The position numbers were made by a program, and so were the translations under genes. DNA of 64,000 nt from Bacteroidota bacterium (GTDB lineage Bacteria; Bacteroidota; Bacteroidia; Bacteroidales; JAGONC01), in assembly GCA_022711405.1 (NCBI GenBank), contig JAKLFC010000016.1:30230-94229 (forward strand), written 5' to 3'. The first letter of the stretch is position 1; every line of letters begins with the position of its first letter. Positions 51,922 to 61,641 of the stretch are shown in pieces. Under the pieces are notes generated by a model that worked only from the letters and a program-made list of their open reading frames with translations, ran no database searches and was not told the origin of the DNA.

Positions 51922-54768
51922 TTAAATAAACGATTTTGGTTTGGGTATCAAAATGTACATTCCCATGATATCCGGAGGCAAGACCGGATAAACCGCCTCA
52001 TATTGCCTTCCGCCCACCAGTTTCCTAAAACGTCCGTGAGCCTCTACCAGGTTAACGGCCCTTTCTTCGGTAATTGCAATCAGCTCTTTTTCCTTTGCCC
52101 CAAAATCTGACATTTCCCTGGTAAATTCATCCTTTTGCCGTTCGGTCGAAATATTGCCACTGCTGACTGCCGTTGATAACAGTTCCCGGGCTTCGTTGTA
52201 TGTCAGAATCCTGCTTTGGGGTGTTCCGCTGTATCCCCACAGGTACATTTCCTCGGCGATGTATTTTCGCCGGGTTCCTGATTCCTTCACTACGTTGCGG
52301 ACACGGAACTGGATGATGACCGTCCGGTGTAAGACCTCTTCTGTTTGCACTACAGCAGCTCTTGAAATTGCCTTATAACGCTGATCCGGTTCAAAGGCCA
52401 GCTTTATCATCAGATGGCATAGTTGTTCAACAAAGCGGTGATTCCGTCCGATGTAAATAAATCCGGCAGGAGTGGGAGAATCGAAGCTGACATAAACCGT
52501 ATCCCGATTCTTGAAGAAGATTTTCAGGAAAGGAGGGAGGTTAAAAATATCCATTTTATAACCCTGGCCATGTCGTTGAATATGCCCGCCAAGGTGGATG
52601 ACTGCATTTTTTACAAAATTTTCGACTACCTGATTGTCACCGATGGCTTCGTCCACCTCTTTCAGACTCGGCTCAATTTCTTCAGGTTTGATCGAAGTGT
52701 GGGCGAAAATATTCCGGAGTTGCACTGCTTTTTCTTTGGCGAGTTCCAGTTCCCGGCTGATCACCGCTTCGGTTGTCGTCAGATCTGCACTGCTTCCAAA
52801 ATCGATCCTCATCTGCCTGCCCTGGGTGCTTGCCACATTTTCATTCATCAGCACCTCTTTGAGCACTGTTTCCATGATGGTATAATTCTCATCACCGATT
52901 GGCAGAGATACGCCAATATCGCGTTGAATATCCCTTACTTTTTTGATCAGTACCTGAAGTACGATGGCATCGATGGGATTATCCTTTCCATACAAAAGAT
53001 AGGCATGAACTTTTGGGGCTTCCTGTCCATAGCGGTCCACCCTGCCTTCCCTTTGCTCGAGCCGGTTTGGATTCCAGGGGAGATCATAGTGCAGCACCGC
53101 AGTGAAATATTTCTGCAGGTTGATCCCTTCACTGAGGCAGTCAGTAGCTATCAATACCCTTCGAGGATGCTGGCCTATTTCTTCTATTTTTTCCTTTCGC
53201 TGTTCATCAGCGAGTTCTGAAGTGATCACCTGCACTTCCACGTCACCGGGTAATTCCGATTTAAACACTTCACTGACATAATTAGCCGTGGCTATGTACC
53301 TGCAAAAGACAATGGGGTGGATCTTTTCCGGATCCTTCAGCCAGCTTTTAATCACCTTTAATGCTTCGTTGACCTTGTAATCCCTTCCGGGTCCAAACAG
53401 TTGCCTGATTTCATCACCCAGCTGCGATAATTTTGTTTTCTCCCGTCCGGTCAGGTTGGAGTTTTCGATCAACACGGTATTGGTGACATCATAACCACTT
53501 TCAAGGGATTCAATTTCCGGATTCTGTGCATCTTCCGGTTCCAGCATATCTTCGTCAGGGGCTTTCCCGGCTTCCTTTTTCCTGAGCATTTCAAGTCCGG
53601 CAGCTGGGCTCGACATGACACCTCGCAACAGTGCCAGGGCAGCCCAATAACGATATTTCCCACGGGTGGTAGTATCTCCTGTTCTGGTCATTTCCCTGGC
53701 AAAGCCCAGTACGTTATGATAGAACTCCATGTATGACTCAGAAAGCGTATAGGCCCATTCCCTTACGATCCGTTCCGGAAAGGGCGTGTCTTCCCTGAGC
53801 CAGTGCTTGATATTTTCGCGCTTTCGCTGAATATAATGGTTGGCGATCTGCTCTTTTTCTCTTTGGGATATAGTGGTGAGATCAAGCACCTGAAATTTCG
53901 GATCCATAAATCCCAGCAGCGACTTGAATTCTTCATCTTTGCCACTGTGTGGTGTGGCTGTCAGCACGATCAGGTGATGATCCTCTTTCTTTGCGATATC
54001 ATGAAGTAAATGATAGCGTTGCTGTTGGGTGACCGACTTTGTACCGGCTGGCCTTGCGCAGGTATGCACTTCATCCACAATGATCAATTCAGGGCAATCC
54101 AGCAGGAAGATATCCCTTCTCTTTTCGGATTTGATATAATCGATCGAGATCACCTGGTAGGGAATATGATGGAAAACACTCCGGTCATCCGGCAGTTTCC
54201 TATCGAGGCTGGCCACTGTGGATGACCGGATGATCTCTGCATGGATATCCAGTTTGTCTTTGAGCTCTTCCTGCCACTGATCGCAGAGATGGGGCAGGCA
54301 GATGACTGCAAAACGCTTTATTTCTCCCCGTTCAAGAAGCTCTTTAAGGATAATCAGTGCCTCAATAGTCTTACCGATCCCCACATCATCAGCTATGAAC
54401 AAACGGGTAAAGTCCTGCTTCAGAGCCATTACAAGAGGAATGATCTGGTATGAGCGAGGCCGGAACGAGAGCTTTCCCATGCACCGAAAAGGACCGCTGG
54501 CGTGCCGGAAAGAAAGGCGGGTGGCTTCAAATAATAATTTTCCGGTCTCAAAGTCATTCAGGTCTCCCACCTGAGGGATCCTGAACGTTGCGTCACGGAT
54601 AGCATCCTGGGGGATATTCAGCGGAAGATATACTCCTGTAATTTCATCATCCGATCCTCCCAGCGGTTTAAGCAGGGTCAGGTCAGGATTGTCCGAAGGC
54701 AGTACGATCCATTCCCTTCCGCGGAAAGAAACCAGGGTGCCCGGTTGACGATGTGCCATAGTTCTCAT
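51922..54768 (-). CDS. SNF2-type helicase (DISARM DrmD-like)
   Basis: This 948-residue superfamily 2 helicase has Walker A DDVGIGKTIEAL (about residue 130), motif II DEVH (about 230), motif III TATPHSG and C-terminal motifs ending QREGRVDRYGQ (about 575), the SNF2/RapA pattern. A long C-terminal region of about 350 residues has no recognised domain. Its length and its tight linkage to an adenine methylase match DrmD of class 1 DISARM. Translation may start at Met4 (MAHRQPG). The start abuts the stop of the upstream 1,759-residue helicase gene with no gap, so the three are one transcription unit. It probably translocates on DNA for the defence complex. Confidence 0.85.
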   Translation of the reverse strand: MRTMAHRQPGTLVSFRGREWIVLPSDNPDLTLLKPLGGSDDEITGVYLPLNIPQDAIRDATFRIPQVGDLNDFETGKLLFEATRLSFRHASGPFRCMGKLSFRPRSYQIIPLVMALKQDFTRLFIADDVGIGKTIEALIILKELLERGEIKRFAVICLPHLCDQWQEELKDKLDIHAEIIRSSTVASLDRKLPDDRSVFHHIPYQVISIDYIKSEKRRDIFLLDCPELIIVDEVHTCARPAGTKSVTQQQRYHLLHDIAKKEDHHLIVLTATPHSGKDEEFKSLLGFMDPKFQVLDLTTISQREKEQIANHYIQRKRENIKHWLREDTPFPERIVREWAYTLSESYMEFYHNVLGFAREMTRTGDTTTRGKYRYWAALALLRGVMSSPAAGLEMLRKKEAGKAPDEDMLEPEDAQNPEIESLESGYDVTNTVLIENSNLTGREKTKLSQLGDEIRQLFGPGRDYKVNEALKVIKSWLKDPEKIHPIVFCRYIATANYVSEVFKSELPGDVEVQVITSELADEQRKEKIEEIGQHPRRVLIATDCLSEGINLQKYFTAVLHYDLPWNPNRLEQREGRVDRYGQEAPKVHAYLLYGKDNPIDAIVLQVLIKKVRDIQRDIGVSLPIGDENYTIMETVLKEVLMNENVASTQGRQMRIDFGSSADLTTTEAVISRELELAKEKAVQLRNIFAHTSIKPEEIEPSLKEVDEAIGDNQVVENFVKNAVIHLGGHIQRHGQGYKMDIFNLPPFLKIFFKNRDTVYVSFDSPTPAGFIYIGRNHRFVEQLCHLMIKLAFEPDQRYKAISRAAVVQTEEVLHRTVIIQFRVRNVVKESGTRRKYIAEEMYLWGYSGTPQSRILTYNEARELLSTAVSSGNISTERQKDEFTREMSDFGAKEKELIAITEERAVNLVEAHGRFRKLVGGRQYEAVYPVLPPDIMGMYILIPKPKSFI

Positions 54769-57700
54769 CTACCTTAATTTTCTAAAAATATCTTTTCTGC
54801 GATGGATCAGGCTGTCGAGTGTTTCATCGTAGCGCCATTCAATCACATCATATCCACCATCCCGAAGCAATCTCCTTTTATGCAAATCATCTTCGTGCAC
54901 CTCAGTCCGGTCATGGACACCTCCATCACAAAATATCAGCGCTTCCGCTTCAGTTTGATTCTTCATGTAAACGAAATCTGCATTAATGTAATAACCGGGA
55001 ATATTGACCTGGGCTTTATCCGGTAAACGGATGCCGTTTTTATAGAGATAATCGATAAAAGGTTTTTCCGTAGCTGAGTTTAGATCATAATTTTTGATCA
55101 GATATTGGTAATGTTCATCCAATGACCTGAAGTATGTTGTCTGATTCGCTTTGCAGGTCATGAGCAGTTCCAGTGCCTCTTTTATGGCATGCCGGTCGAT
55201 CAGGTCATGGTGTCGCTGGTTATAGTAGGAAAGAAGGTTATTATAGGATGCTTTCGGTTCATCAGGGCGTGTATCTGTTTGTGATTCAAGATCAAAATGG
55301 CAAACCTGGTACGCTTCTTCAAATACTCTTTTCATCAATGATGTATTTTCAACCATTTGCGAAAGCACTCCAAGGCTCCCTTCAGCTGCTTCATAGATCA
55401 GAATATTGGATTCTGTTTTTTTGCCCATGATCCAGACCCCCACTTCACTCTCCTCGACCTGGAATATTTTTTCAATAGCCCGTTTTAAAGCATAGGAAAG
55501 TGTTACTACACCTGATTCATCAAGTTTTAAGGTTTTAACGGGTTGTATATAAAGCAGGTTGACCGTATCGTGTGTATAAAGCTGAACCTTTATTGCAGGA
55601 TCTGCTTGATCGGGATTTTCAAGTTCCCTTTTTTGTTTCCACCGTCCTGTGATGTTCCCAATCACAAAGCCATAACCTTCCTTGGCAACTTTCCACCTCC
55701 GGTTCATTTGCACCAGACGGGCAGCTGGAGCATAGATAATATGCAGTAAATCAAATTCGCCGCTGAACAATGTCACCTTTTTAGTGGATTCCATCCCTTT
55801 AGGAACGGAGAAGTATTGTTCGATATCGAATCCCCTTGACATACGTTCTTCTTCTTCGCAGGAAATCCTTTCAACTGGTCTGGCTTCGGTTTCAGCCATT
55901 TCCAACAACGTGTTGATGACCTCCAAATTACTTTCGCTATTTAAAGGAATATCGGTGATTGGATCGTTATTGATCCCGGTTCCTTCCGCATCAAGAAAAA
56001 CATATCCGGTAGGAACTGATATTTTTGCCTGGTGCAGACTGGCATCTGCCTGAGTGATGATCATCCTATCGATCCTGTACTTGGCGCCATTGTGATACAC
56101 CATATTACGGGGTCCAAACTCCCTCAGTGCGATAAAGCGGGAACGGGATATGAACTCTCCTTTATCACGGCTGCCCGCAAAGGTCCTGATGGGAAGCCTG
56201 GTAAAATTATATCCGGGTAAAAATCCTTCTGCAGCCAGGTACCGGAAAACGTAAAATTCGGATTCATTGTTGCTCCTGTTGTTTGATGTATTCAACAGGA
56301 TATCTCTCATATTTCTGCTGATTCGCTCTATGCGTTCCGCTTCAAATTTCTTGTAATTACCCGGTTGAATCGTAACATCATCCAATATGATGCGTGCCTG
56401 CTCAATCTGTTTGATGGCTGATTTGAACAATTTCCTCCAGCGGTCAAAACAACCATTAAAGTTTTTATAGAAATCTTCTACCTGCTTTTCAATCCAATTA
56501 TCGGAGTACCAGTAGGAATTTAGTAAGTCGCCATACATAGAAGCCAACATCTTCGTAAAACCGGCAATAACACCTGGTTTTATTACAGGTAACTGGTTTT
56601 GAATGTAATTTTGAATTTCAGGTTTAATCGATAAGTTTTCTTTATCCTGTAGATCGAGAATTTCAGCCACAGAAGTATGCAGTGAATTCAATCGTAACTC
56701 CATCAGGATAAAGGCATTTAGATGGGCGGCAATTAACTCTTCATTGGTCAGATCGATCTTAGGAGCCACTACTGTTCCGGAAACCATTTGCAGTTTATTC
56801 TGGAAATAGTTTCTGTCGTGCGGTGATCCCTGGGAACAGTAATTAAATATAAGGGCTGCCTGACCGCTTCTGCCTGCTCGTCCGCTTCTCTGAACATAGT
56901 TTGCAGGGCTTGGAGGCACATTCCTCATGTGTACCACATTCAACGTGGAAATATCAATACCCAGTTCCATAGTTGGGGAGCAATAAAGAGCCGATATTTT
57001 CCCTTGCCGGAATTCATCCTCCCGTTTGATGCGTTCGCTGTAATCATTGATCTGACCGGAATGTTCCCGGGAATAGAATGGTTTATTAAAACTTTTGAAA
57101 TCCTGGATATAAAAATCCTTGAAGAACGGGTTGGGTTTAATCTTAATATCCCGGTAACTTGCAATTCTTACTTCATCAAGCATAACAGAATCACCACTAC
57201 CTAGTTTCCAAAGAACCTGATCCAGCCGAAGCCGGTATCCCATGGCTTCACCTCTGTCTCCACGTATTTTCTCCTTCATCAGGAAGTTCCCTATGAGAAG
57301 CGTATCAAGCAAGGATTCAACAAGTTGAAGGTATTCTTCTCCCCGGGGCACTTCCATTTGATTTTCTTTGAAAATCCGTCTGAGGTATTTACCCAGATTA
57401 CTTCTCATCCCTCCTTTGGCCACAAAGACATTAGGAGGCGTTCTGCCAATGCTTCTGATTATCAAATAAGTAGGATTTTCAATTTTTTCATTGTAATCCA
57501 GGGACCAGAGCTTTTCTGGAGCAAGTTTATTCTTTAACTGGCTTTCGAGCTCACTGATCTGAGTCCTGCTAAGTTTATAGTAATCAATGGCGTAATGAGT
57601 TCTGAAATAATTCAGGATGTTCAACAGGATAGAATACCTTTCTTCAGGTGATATGGAGTTAAAAAAAGGAATGTTTTGCCAGAAAGATTCCTTCGAGGCA

Positions 57701-60048
57701 AATTCATCAAGCCGTTTGTATTGAATCTCAAGAAGGCCGCATTGCTCCAGGTTTGGGGTGTTGTAGCGCCAGCCCCTTTTCAGGTCATACAAAATCCTGA
57801 TCAGTAAATAGTCTTTCAGGGCTTTATCATTTTCCTCATCCCTCCATTCCGGATCAGCAGAAGGATATTGGGCATATTCTTCTTCCAGCAGGCCAAGTAC
57901 CTGAAAAACCTTATTGGCAATCATATCTATCGTCAGGCTCTGATCCGGTGCCGATTTGAGTGCGTGATAAATGGCTGATCGCAGCCTTCCAATCTGGATA
58001 AAATCATTGAAATGTCCGGATTGCAAGGCTGTATCCTGCCGGTTATCAGAGAAGCTCAGCAGCTTTTGTTCTTTCAGGGGCACCTGATTGTTATGCAGAG
58101 CCCGAAGAATATTAAAAGTTGAAATGGTTGTAGCAGTACTTCTCCCTTCATTGCCAAGGCGCATCAATTTGGTGCTATCCTTAGTGTTAATATCAAAGAC
58201 AATCCCTGCTGTCGGATCAAGCAACAAAGGAGCTGGCATAAACCATCCCCAAAGTTCATAACCAGGTTCTTTGGAGAAATCCCCGTCACTATTAAAATAG
58301 ATTTTGTTTGGAATCTGGTATTCGTGCAGGTTATCAAGGATTCGATTTCCTGCTATGGTTCTAAACCAGTTATCCGGTAGATTATCAAGATCATTATCGC
58401 TCCAGATCTCCTCGTTTTCATTAGGAATGATAATATACCCGGCAGGAAAATCTTTTTTATCCAGCACCCTTCTTTCAATTTCAACTTCTGGGTCTCCTCT
58501 CAGTTCGGTAAGAGTAATTCGAGGAGGAATTTCGTAAGGCTCTCTTGGAAGTAACCTATTATTTTCGAAATCCTTTGTGACACAAATGAATTCATGTCCA
58601 GAATAACGACTGAACAACACAGGGAAAACCGGTTTTTCCGCACCATCTTTGATTGTATACCGGCCAGCGTCTAATGAAATTAATCGGATGTCTTTAGGTT
58701 CAAGGGTAACAAACACACTACCAGTCTGCGAGATAAACTGATGAAGCTTATAGGGCAGGTACGATTTGCGGGTATTGTTGTTTACAGCAAACACATTGAG
58801 ATTTTCTGTCCATTTAAGCAGTTCTTTCATCCGTACCGTGCATATTTCAGCACCCAATCCTGAATCCTCTGAGAGTTGATTTATTATCTCTGATAGCGTC
58901 TGTGGTTTATTTCTTTCTGTAAATCCATCTGTGTGGTGTAAAAGAGCAATTTTATTTTCTAACCAGATCGCTAGTGGATGACATATAAAATGCGCCTCAT
59001 TTTGCTCAACATTTATTGGATCTTGAAGGATTCTAGAAAGCCCTTCTTTGGTAGGTAAAGTACCGTTGAAGTCTGTACAGGTGGCGAGTGTTTCACCGAT
59101 GACCTGTTCATTATCAATAGGCTGGCCGAATATTTTGGAGGTAAACTCAGCGACAGCCTGTTTTTGATCTGTGAGCGTACCTCCGGATGACATGGTTGCG
59201 GATGTCCCGATAAAGACCAACGGGTGTTTGGTCTGTGATGAAATCCTTCGGATCAACATGGCCACATCCGATCCCTGACGGCCTCGGTAGGTGTGAAGCT
59301 CATCAAATACCAGGAAACGCAGATTATCCTTTATTGATTCCCGGATTGTATATTCCGTGTTCCGGGTCATCATCAATTCAAGCATCATATAATTTGTTAG
59401 CAGCAGATCAGGAAGATCTTCTTCGACCTGTTGCCGGGCTTCCATTTTCTCCTGTCCCGTGTATTTTGCGTAAGTAATTGGAAACTCTTGTTTTGTATAT
59501 GATTTCAACAAATCTATGGTCTCATCCAGGGATTTATCTTTTAGGTCGATTTTTGTCTCAGATTGCAAAAATGATTTCAGAAAATTGATCTCGTACTTTT
59601 TGATTTCCTCTTCCTGCGAATTGCTCAGCGCATTCATTGGATAGACAAGGATGGCTTTTGTTCCTTTCTCTTTTTTGTTATTCAGGATGTGGTTGAAAAT
59701 CGTCGCCAGGAAAATAAGTGATTTACCGGATCCTGTGCCAGAGGTAACCACGATGCTTTTATCCTTTACTCCCAGTTTAATCGCTTCAACTTGATGCTGG
59801 TATAGATCGTAGGGACCAAAGATTTTCTTTAACTCAGGATGGATCATATTGTCCTGGATCAATTTATCAATCGAATCCCCTTTTTTGAAGGAAGGATTGA
59901 ACTGGATCAGTGGTTCCGGCCATAGTTTGCCAGATTCAATCTCCTCCTGTACTTTGGTATTGATTCTCTGGTCTTTTATATTGATAAAGCTTTCGATGTA
60001 GGACCGGTAGTCCTTCATGATTTCCTTATGGAGATTAAAAACGTCCAT
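54769..60048 (-). CDS. Giant DEAD/DEAH helicase with DUF1998 region and C-terminal nuclease-like domain
   Basis: This 1,759-residue protein has helicase motif I VTSGTGSGKSLIF (about residue 100), motif II DELH (about 250), and C-terminal helicase motifs ending NYVQRSGRAGRSG (about 1,050). A DUF1998-type region follows (about 1,555-1,640, with YYNQRHHDLIDR). The last 100 residues resemble a Vsr/DUF559 PD-(D/E)XK nuclease: FIDYLYKNGI, then ADFVY, IFCDGGVHD and VIEWRYDE. Comparable large helicases are DrmA plus DrmB of DISARM and DruE of Druantia; this one looks like a fusion carrying its own nuclease. It is the first gene of the leftward operon, divergent from a peptidase/ATPase/STAS operon across 149 bp. 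The Cys residues normally found in DUF1998 are mostly missing. Confidence 0.85.
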   Translation of the reverse strand: MDVFNLHKEIMKDYRSYIESFINIKDQRINTKVQEEIESGKLWPEPLIQFNPSFKKGDSIDKLIQDNMIHPELKKIFGPYDLYQHQVEAIKLGVKDKSIVVTSGTGSGKSLIFLATIFNHILNNKKEKGTKAILVYPMNALSNSQEEEIKKYEINFLKSFLQSETKIDLKDKSLDETIDLLKSYTKQEFPITYAKYTGQEKMEARQQVEEDLPDLLLTNYMMLELMMTRNTEYTIRESIKDNLRFLVFDELHTYRGRQGSDVAMLIRRISSQTKHPLVFIGTSATMSSGGTLTDQKQAVAEFTSKIFGQPIDNEQVIGETLATCTDFNGTLPTKEGLSRILQDPINVEQNEAHFICHPLAIWLENKIALLHHTDGFTERNKPQTLSEIINQLSEDSGLGAEICTVRMKELLKWTENLNVFAVNNNTRKSYLPYKLHQFISQTGSVFVTLEPKDIRLISLDAGRYTIKDGAEKPVFPVLFSRYSGHEFICVTKDFENNRLLPREPYEIPPRITLTELRGDPEVEIERRVLDKKDFPAGYIIIPNENEEIWSDNDLDNLPDNWFRTIAGNRILDNLHEYQIPNKIYFNSDGDFSKEPGYELWGWFMPAPLLLDPTAGIVFDINTKDSTKLMRLGNEGRSTATTISTFNILRALHNNQVPLKEQKLLSFSDNRQDTALQSGHFNDFIQIGRLRSAIYHALKSAPDQSLTIDMIANKVFQVLGLLEEEYAQYPSADPEWRDEENDKALKDYLLIRILYDLKRGWRYNTPNLEQCGLLEIQYKRLDEFASKESFWQNIPFFNSISPEERYSILLNILNYFRTHYAIDYYKLSRTQISELESQLKNKLAPEKLWSLDYNEKIENPTYLIIRSIGRTPPNVFVAKGGMRSNLGKYLRRIFKENQMEVPRGEEYLQLVESLLDTLLIGNFLMKEKIRGDRGEAMGYRLRLDQVLWKLGSGDSVMLDEVRIASYRDIKIKPNPFFKDFYIQDFKSFNKPFYSREHSGQINDYSERIKREDEFRQGKISALYCSPTMELGIDISTLNVVHMRNVPPSPANYVQRSGRAGRSGQAALIFNYCSQGSPHDRNYFQNKLQMVSGTVVAPKIDLTNEELIAAHLNAFILMELRLNSLHTSVAEILDLQDKENLSIKPEIQNYIQNQLPVIKPGVIAGFTKMLASMYGDLLNSYWYSDNWIEKQVEDFYKNFNGCFDRWRKLFKSAIKQIEQARIILDDVTIQPGNYKKFEAERIERISRNMRDILLNTSNNRSNNESEFYVFRYLAAEGFLPGYNFTRLPIRTFAGSRDKGEFISRSRFIALREFGPRNMVYHNGAKYRIDRMIITQADASLHQAKISVPTGYVFLDAEGTGINNDPITDIPLNSESNLEVINTLLEMAETEARPVERISCEEEERMSRGFDIEQYFSVPKGMESTKKVTLFSGEFDLLHIIYAPAARLVQMNRRWKVAKEGYGFVIGNITGRWKQKRELENPDQADPAIKVQLYTHDTVNLLYIQPVKTLKLDESGVVTLSYALKRAIEKIFQVEESEVGVWIMGKKTESNILIYEAAEGSLGVLSQMVENTSLMKRVFEEAYQVCHFDLESQTDTRPDEPKASYNNLLSYYNQRHHDLIDRHAIKEALELLMTCKANQTTYFRSLDEHYQYLIKNYDLNSATEKPFIDYLYKNGIRLPDKAQVNIPGYYINADFVYMKNQTEAEALIFCDGGVHDRTEVHEDDLHKRRLLRDGGYDVIEWRYDETLDSLIHRRKDIFRKLR

Positions 60049-60143
60049 GAGCAGAAAATATAGATATCGTTAAAAATCAACAGGTAAATTTAAGGTTTTT
60101 TACTGTAATGCGAAAATATTGCGGGGGAAAAGGGGATCAGAAA

Positions 60144-60173
60144 TTGAAATATAGAATGAAATGATTATTTTTG
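60144..60173 (+). promoter_or_regulatory. Consensus Bacteroidota promoter of the ClpP-like/GHKL/STAS operon
   Basis: TTG (60,144-60,146), a 19-bp spacer and TATTTTTG (60,166-60,173) fit the TTG-N19-21-TAnnTTTG consensus, the best match in the window. Transcription should start near 60,180, about 18 bases before the first ATG. Confidence 0.7.
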
Positions 60174-60197
60174 AAATAACTTTTCAAAAAGTATAAA

Positions 60198-60758
60198 ATG
60201 GAAGAACAAGTCATCTATATCAATTTCATTGCTGAAATAAATGAGAAAACAACTTCTCATTTGCTTTTCTTGCTTACGGACCAAATCAGATCGGGAATAA
60301 AGAAATTCCACATCAATATTGCTTCTAATGGTGGGACTATTTTTCATGCAGTATCTATTTTTAATTTTCTTAATGGATTAGAAGGTGCAGAAATTCATAC
60401 GCATAATCTCGGACAGTTAGATTCGAGTGCGAACTTGTTTTTTTTGGCTGGGCACAAGAGGACAGCAAGTAAAGCCTCAACTTTTTTATTACATCCTCCT
60501 CAAATGAATGTGGCGGGCAATGCATCTTTAACAATTGACTTCCTCAAAGAAAGAGTAAACAGCATTGAAAAAGACCAAATCAAAATGGCTGAAATCATCG
60601 CGGATAAGATACGAAAGACTCCAAAAGAAGTATTAAAGATGTTTCAATCAAGAAAAACGTACTCCAGCCATGAAGCATTAGAACTTGGATTTATAGATAG
60701 TATTCAAGAATATATAGGTAAGCCAGGAATTCCTATGTTTTCGATTACCAATCAATAG
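60198..60758 (+). CDS. ClpP-like serine peptidase with altered catalytic triad
   Basis: This 186-residue protein has the ClpP/crotonase fold pattern. SNGGTIFHAVSIFNFL (43-58) replaces the ClpP SPGG-type oxyanion segment. GQLDSSANLFFLAG (72-85) holds the nucleophile Ser76, and TFLLHPPQ holds His99. The third residue differs: the segment SRKTYSSHEALELGFIDSI aligns with the ClpP part where the catalytic Asp precedes the RFLS-type turn, and Arg152 stands there. No signal peptide, so cytosolic. It is the first of three tightly spaced genes (4 bp, then overlap), directly divergent from a large defence-type operon. I infer a dedicated protease effector controlled by the following ATPase/STAS pair; no substrate can be named. 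Confidence 0.8.
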   Translation: MEEQVIYINFIAEINEKTTSHLLFLLTDQIRSGIKKFHINIASNGGTIFHAVSIFNFLNGLEGAEIHTHNLGQLDSSANLFFLAGHKRTASKASTFLLHPPQMNVAGNASLTIDFLKERVNSIEKDQIKMAEIIADKIRKTPKEVLKMFQSRKTYSSHEALELGFIDSIQEYIGKPGIPMFSITNQ

Positions 60759-60762
60759 GATA

Positions 60763-61641
60763 ATGATTCAAATTTCCAGTAACTTCGATATAATCAATAG
60801 ATTAAAAGAACTATTTGATAATCTTCGTTATTTAGATACGTTATCTGATGGTGATTATTGTGATTTTAAAAATATCTCTTTTGTAACACCTATTTCAATA
60901 ATTCCAATTGCAGCAATAATTAATAAGAAACATTTAAAAGTTCGTACATCAGGTGATGGTTCTGAATATTTAAATGTTATTTGCTTTCCACCCGGCATTC
61001 CTGAAGTAAAGGAACCCTTTCGAAAAAAAACATATTTACCGATAATTCATTTAGTTATCGACACTCTAGACAGCCAGTGGCTTGCTAATCAGCTAGACAA
61101 GCTCCATGAGCATTTCTTACAATTACTGAGAACAAATATCATTGCTGATCAAATCTTTCTTCAATTTGTCACAGAAGATACTATGGGATTTCTTGTTGGT
61201 GAGAGCTTGGATAATATTAAAGAACATTCCAATGCTCAGAATATTTATATCTTTGCACAATATTGGCCTGCAATAAATTCTTGTGAAATTTGTATCGTCG
61301 ATGATGGAAAAGGTTTTTTAGGATCTTTGAAAAGTGCGGGTCGTGATGTATTAGATAGTATGGATGCCTTGAAAAAGGTTATCGAGAAAGGTCTTTCTGC
61401 TAAAACTGGAGATCCTGATTCGATCCGTGGCACTGGTATTAAAAACATTAGGGACGCTATTACTAATCATGAGATAAATGGGGAATTCATACTAATCTCT
61501 GGTGACGCAGGCTTTGTACATACGGCCAAGCACGAAAAAAAATTGATGCAAATAAAAGATTACTTCTGGCAAGGTACCGTTGTTTCTATGAAATTAAATA
61601 AACCGCCTAATGTCTTTAACTTATATCATTATGTCAAATAA
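60763..61641 (+). CDS. GHKL-type (HATPase) ATP-binding protein
   Basis: In this 292-residue protein the C-terminal half carries the Bergerat fold motifs: N-box ESLDNIKEHSNAQ (about 148-160), G1 VDDGKGFLGS (about 180), G2 RGTGIKNIRDAI (about 222) and a late WQGTVVSMKL strand. The N-terminal 130 residues form an alpha/beta region without a recognised family. GHKL proteins that pair with STAS proteins (SpoIIAB, RsbW) are protein kinases in partner-switching; DUF4325 STAS-like proteins commonly sit next to such ATPases. It starts four bases after the peptidase gene and overlaps the STAS gene. I infer a sensor or switch that controls the peptidase. Confidence 0.8.
   Translation: MIQISSNFDIINRLKELFDNLRYLDTLSDGDYCDFKNISFVTPISIIPIAAIINKKHLKVRTSGDGSEYLNVICFPPGIPEVKEPFRKKTYLPIIHLVIDTLDSQWLANQLDKLHEHFLQLLRTNIIADQIFLQFVTEDTMGFLVGESLDNIKEHSNAQNIYIFAQYWPAINSCEICIVDDGKGFLGSLKSAGRDVLDSMDALKKVIEKGLSAKTGDPDSIRGTGIKNIRDAITNHEINGEFILISGDAGFVHTAKHEKKLMQIKDYFWQGTVVSMKLNKPPNVFNLYHYVK

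Noticed and set aside
47441..60048. Straight assignment as DISARM class 1 or Druantia
   Set aside because: No separate drmA, drmB, drmC or other dru genes are visible; only two of three proteins resemble DISARM parts, so I call it DISARM-like.
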